The notes beneath the pieces were generated by a model. It did not search any database. It was not told where the DNA came from and saw nothing but the letters and a program-made list of their open reading frames with translations. Shown piece by piece: positions 17,213 to 19,461 of a stretch of DNA of 19,461 nucleotides; position 1 is the stretch's first letter; every line of letters starts with the position of its first letter. Made by a program: the position numbers and the translations under genes. Where the stretch lies: the NCBI GenBank assembly GCA_017536845.1, contig JAFWCP010000010.1, positions 1 through 19,461 of the forward strand. Reading direction: 5' to 3'. The stretch comes from Solobacterium sp. (lineage in GTDB: Bacteria; Bacillota_I; Bacilli_A; Erysipelotrichales; Erysipelotrichaceae).

Positions 17213-18115
17213 TCAGGCTGCTGCAGCCGCTGCCAGAAGTATGGAATAATACTTCTCATCCGCGCCGCTGCTTCTTGATAACATTGACAAAGGAACAGAT
17301 GCCCCGACGATAACACCTGCCATGGACATCCCGGCAAAATAGTAAAGAGACTTGAAGAAGATATTTCCGGCCGGCAGATCCGGCATGACAAGAACATCCG
17401 CATCTCCAGCGACCGGGGAATGATAGTCCTTGATCTCAGCACTCTCTTTGGAGACAGCCAGATCAATGGAAATCGGTCCTTCAATGATGCATCCGGTGAT
17501 CTCTCCGTTCTGATTCATCTTTTTCAATGCGTCTGCATCAACATTTTCCGGCATTTTGGGATTGAAATATTCCACCGAGGACAGCACGGCAACCTTGGGT
17601 TCTTCATAACCCAGCTTATGAGCCACATCCACCGCATTATGAATCAGATCAACCTTATCGTTCAGATCCGGATAGGTTGTCATGCCGCCGTCAGTCATGA
17701 ACATGAGCTTGTGATAGCTGGGAATATGCATCAGCATGACATGGGAAAGCTTCCGGCCTGTCCGCAGACCCCACTCCTTGTTCAGCACTGCCTTCAGCAT
17801 GACCGCAGTCTGGATTTTCCCCTTCAGCAAGGCATCAACCCTGCCGTCATGAGCTGCTGTGACGGCCTTCTTTGCGATATCCTCATCTCCCTCACAATGG
17901 ATGATCTCCGGCAGCGACAGGCCGCTGTTGAGACTGTTCCACTTTTCCCTGGTTCCCTCCTCATCACCGAACAGTACCGGGACGATCATACCATCCCGGG
18001 CCGCCCGGACAACCGCTTCCAATGTGTGCGTCTCATCCGAACCAATGACGCCCAGTCTTGCGGTATGCTTCCTGCTCAGAACCGTCTGACGGATTTCTTC
18101 AAAGTCTTTCAGCAT
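17213..18115 (-). CDS. ptb: Phosphate butyryltransferase-type acyltransferase
   Basis: The 300-residue product belongs to the phosphate acetyl/butyryltransferase family (PTA_PTB), which exchanges CoA for phosphate on short-chain acyl-CoA. Its length and single-domain form fit Ptb rather than the longer Pta. Conserved blocks are DALLKGKIQT (94-103), SHVMLMHIPSY (124-134), FMTDGGMTTYPD (139-150), IIEGPISIDLA (210-220), and the C-terminal DVLVMPDLPAGNIFFK (240-255) and VGASVPLSMLSRSS (270-283). In butyrate producers ptb is paired with a butyrate kinase gene; none is next to it here, so the acyl phosphate may be used elsewhere. The last six residues are a run of alanine. The ATG at 18115 has GGAGG about 10 nt upstream. 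Confidence 0.88.
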   Translation of the reverse strand: MLKDFEEIRQTVLSRKHTARLGVIGSDETHTLEAVVRAARDGMIVPVLFGDEEGTREKWNSLNSGLSLPEIIHCEGDEDIAKKAVTAAHDGRVDALLKGKIQTAVMLKAVLNKEWGLRTGRKLSHVMLMHIPSYHKLMFMTDGGMTTYPDLNDKVDLIHNAVDVAHKLGYEEPKVAVLSSVEYFNPKMPENVDADALKKMNQNGEITGCIIEGPISIDLAVSKESAEIKDYHSPVAGDADVLVMPDLPAGNIFFKSLYYFAGMSMAGVIVGASVPLSMLSRSSGADEKYYSILLAAAAAA

Positions 18116-18137
18116 TTTTATACTACCTCCTTGCTTA

Positions 18138-18149
18138 ATAGTATACTAT
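18138..18149. promoter_or_regulatory. Perfect palindrome overlapping the likely ptb -10
   Basis: ATAGTATACTAT is a perfect 12-bp palindrome 22 nt upstream of the ptb ATG. Read on the minus strand it includes TATACT, a good -10 hexamer; a -35 is not clear. It could also be an operator. Confidence 0.4.
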
Positions 18150-18233
18150 CTTTCGCCTGATGCAGAAACATGAAAGCCGCTGCCAGTCAGGCTGTGTTAT
18201 CATGAATGAAGTTCATACATATAAGGAGGAATC

Positions 18234-19328
18234 ATGAAAGACAAAGCAGTGCTTGGCATCATCGGCACCGGTGCCATCAGCGGGATTTATCTGGACAATC
18301 TGACTGCGAAATATCCGTTCATTCAGGTCAGGGGCATTTCTTCTGCGCATTTTGAAAATGCCGAGGCAAAAGCCAGACAGTATGGAATCAAGGCATATAC
18401 AACAGAAGACCTTCTGCAGGATCCTGAAATTGACGCAGTCGTCATCCTGACTCCGGTCAGTGCCCACTATGGTCTGATCCGCTCGGCTTTACAGCATGGC
18501 AAACACGTTTATACGGAAAAAACAATCGCCGAAACCATGGCGCAGGCAAAAGAACTCGCGGACATCGCAGCCACTGAGGGCCTGTATCTCTGCAGTGCGC
18601 CGGATACCTTTCTGGGCAGCTCCATTCAGACTGCCAAAAAGAGCCTGGAAGATTCCGTCATCGGCACCGTCCATTCTTTCAGCATTTCCATTACCCGCGA
18701 CAATGATATTCTGACCGCCATGTTCCCTTTCCTGCGGCTTGCGGGTGCAGGTGCTCTGCGCGATTACCTTGTTTACTACCTGACTGCCCTGGTATCCCTG
18801 CTCGGACCCGTCAGAAAAGTCAGCGCCTTCTTAAAAACACCGTATCCGGAAAGAATGAACAGCCTCCCGAATACCAAAGGCTATGGCGAAAAGATTTCCA
18901 CTCCGAATGAAGCTCTCATTTCAGCAATCCTTGAACTGGAAAACGGCATCATCGGTACAATCAACGAAGACAACGAATCGGTCATTTTCGATCGAACCGA
19001 CTTTGCGGTCAACGGAAAACAAGGTATTCTGCTTCTCGGCAATCCCAACAATTTCGGCGATCCCGTTCGGCTGCTGAAACCAGATGGCTATCAGCCCGGC
19101 ACCCCTGAGGTGCTGCCGATGGTCAATCCGTATGGTGAAAACTGCCGGGGTCTAGGTACTGCGGAAATGGTCGACGCCATCCTGAAGGGAAGAAAGAGCA
19201 GGACTGACAAAGAAATGGCCATGCATGTTCTTGATATCATTGAAGCCATGGAAACCAGTGCTGCCCAGGAACGGGTGATCCATGTTCGTTCAACATGCGC
19301 AAAACCCGAACTCTTTACCGGTTTTTGA
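18234..19328 (+). CDS. Gfo/Idh/MocA family oxidoreductase
   Basis: A 364-residue NAD(P)-dependent dehydrogenase of the glucose-fructose oxidoreductase/inositol dehydrogenase/rhizopine family, usually acting on sugars, inositols or their derivatives. The N-terminal Rossmann motif is GIIGTGAIS (8-16), and the conserved lysine is K96 in EKT where most members have EKP. The C-terminal domain begins GALRDYLVYYLTALVSLLG (173-191); relatives usually read D-M-G-P-Y-Y at this point, so D177 and Y181/Y182 are kept while the middle differs. Substrate cannot be predicted. The ATG at 18234 follows AAGGAGGAATC. It is monocistronic, diverging from ptb and closed by its own terminator. Confidence 0.9.
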   Translation: MKDKAVLGIIGTGAISGIYLDNLTAKYPFIQVRGISSAHFENAEAKARQYGIKAYTTEDLLQDPEIDAVVILTPVSAHYGLIRSALQHGKHVYTEKTIAETMAQAKELADIAATEGLYLCSAPDTFLGSSIQTAKKSLEDSVIGTVHSFSISITRDNDILTAMFPFLRLAGAGALRDYLVYYLTALVSLLGPVRKVSAFLKTPYPERMNSLPNTKGYGEKISTPNEALISAILELENGIIGTINEDNESVIFDRTDFAVNGKQGILLLGNPNNFGDPVRLLKPDGYQPGTPEVLPMVNPYGENCRGLGTAEMVDAILKGRKSRTDKEMAMHVLDIIEAMETSAAQERVIHVRSTCAKPELFTGF

Positions 19329-19354
19329 ATCAGGCTGTTGATTCAGACTTTTTT
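19326..19354 (+). terminator. Intrinsic terminator of the Gfo/Idh/MocA gene
   Basis: TGAATCA (19326-19332) and TGATTCA (19339-19345) pair around a 6-nt loop, followed after GAC by TTTTTT (19349-19354). The 5' arm contains the stop codon of the gene. Confidence 0.75.
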
Positions 19355-19395
19355 GCTCATTAACATTCGCAGCCAGTCAAATAAGAGACGTGAAG

Positions 19396-19429
19396 ACACC
19401 CGTATCTCGTAATAACGAAATACGGGTGT
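19396..19429. repeat. Strong 15-bp inverted repeat near the window end
   Basis: ACACCCGTATCTCGT (19396-19410) and ACGAAATACGGGTGT (19415-19429) are complementary except for one position, with an AATA loop. Neither strand has a clear T-tract next to it, so it is not a textbook terminator. It may end a minus-strand gene lying beyond the window, or be a dispersed palindromic element. Confidence 0.7.
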
Positions 19430-19461
19430 TCTGTTATATCAGAAAGATTCACCTTTTATCC

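Overview
The window reads as chromosomal DNA of a low-to-mid-GC Bacillota bacterium, most likely an anaerobic gut lineage such as Erysipelotrichia or a related clostridial group. This is inferred from strong AGGAGG-type ribosome binding sites, a glpK-glpF-glpA-FAD oxidoreductase-DUF1667 operon, an ECF-type QueT transporter behind a preQ1-I riboswitch, a phosphate butyryltransferase, and a large secreted repeat protein typical of such genomes. No mobile element, CRISPR array, rRNA or tRNA gene was seen.

Layout. (1) 1-622: the 3' end of a plus-strand gene whose product ends in an ILEI/FAM3-like domain; it converges with pgsA (phosphatidylglycerophosphate synthase, minus) on a shared bidirectional terminator. 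(2) 1457-7365: a minus-strand glycerol operon, glpK, glpF, glpA-like dehydrogenase, FAD/NAD oxidoreductase and DUF1667 protein, with a promoter about 350 nt upstream of glpK, a long leader containing a terminator-like hairpin, and a strong terminator at the end. (3) 7343-7750: a long stretch without a recognisable gene, holding a cre-like site and several palindromes. (4) 7760-9016: a plus-strand unit with extended -10 promoter, preQ1-I riboswitch, leader terminator, queT, and an unrecognised 187-residue gene. (5) 9304-11701: a minus-strand pair, a double zinc-ribbon membrane protein followed by an overlapping TPM-domain membrane protein. (6) 11824-12774: a plus-strand D-2-hydroxyacid dehydrogenase. 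(7) 12803-17011: a 1402-residue secreted protein with a beta-solenoid-like glycine-rich repeat core. (8) 17213-18115: a lone phosphate butyryltransferase-type gene (minus). (9) 18234-19328: a Gfo/Idh/MocA oxidoreductase (plus), then a terminator and a strong unexplained inverted repeat.

How it works together. GlpF admits glycerol, GlpK phosphorylates it, and the GlpA-like flavoprotein with its oxidoreductase and DUF1667 partners oxidises glycerol-3-phosphate to dihydroxyacetone phosphate; PgsA uses glycerol-3-phosphate for phospholipid head groups. QueT imports a queuosine precursor under feedback from preQ1. Most of the window is conventional. The points most worth a second look are the apparently permuted ILEI-like domain, the detailed riboswitch switching model with its uncharacterised downstream gene, the zinc-ribbon/TPM pair, the giant secreted protein, and departures from consensus in GlpF and GlpK.
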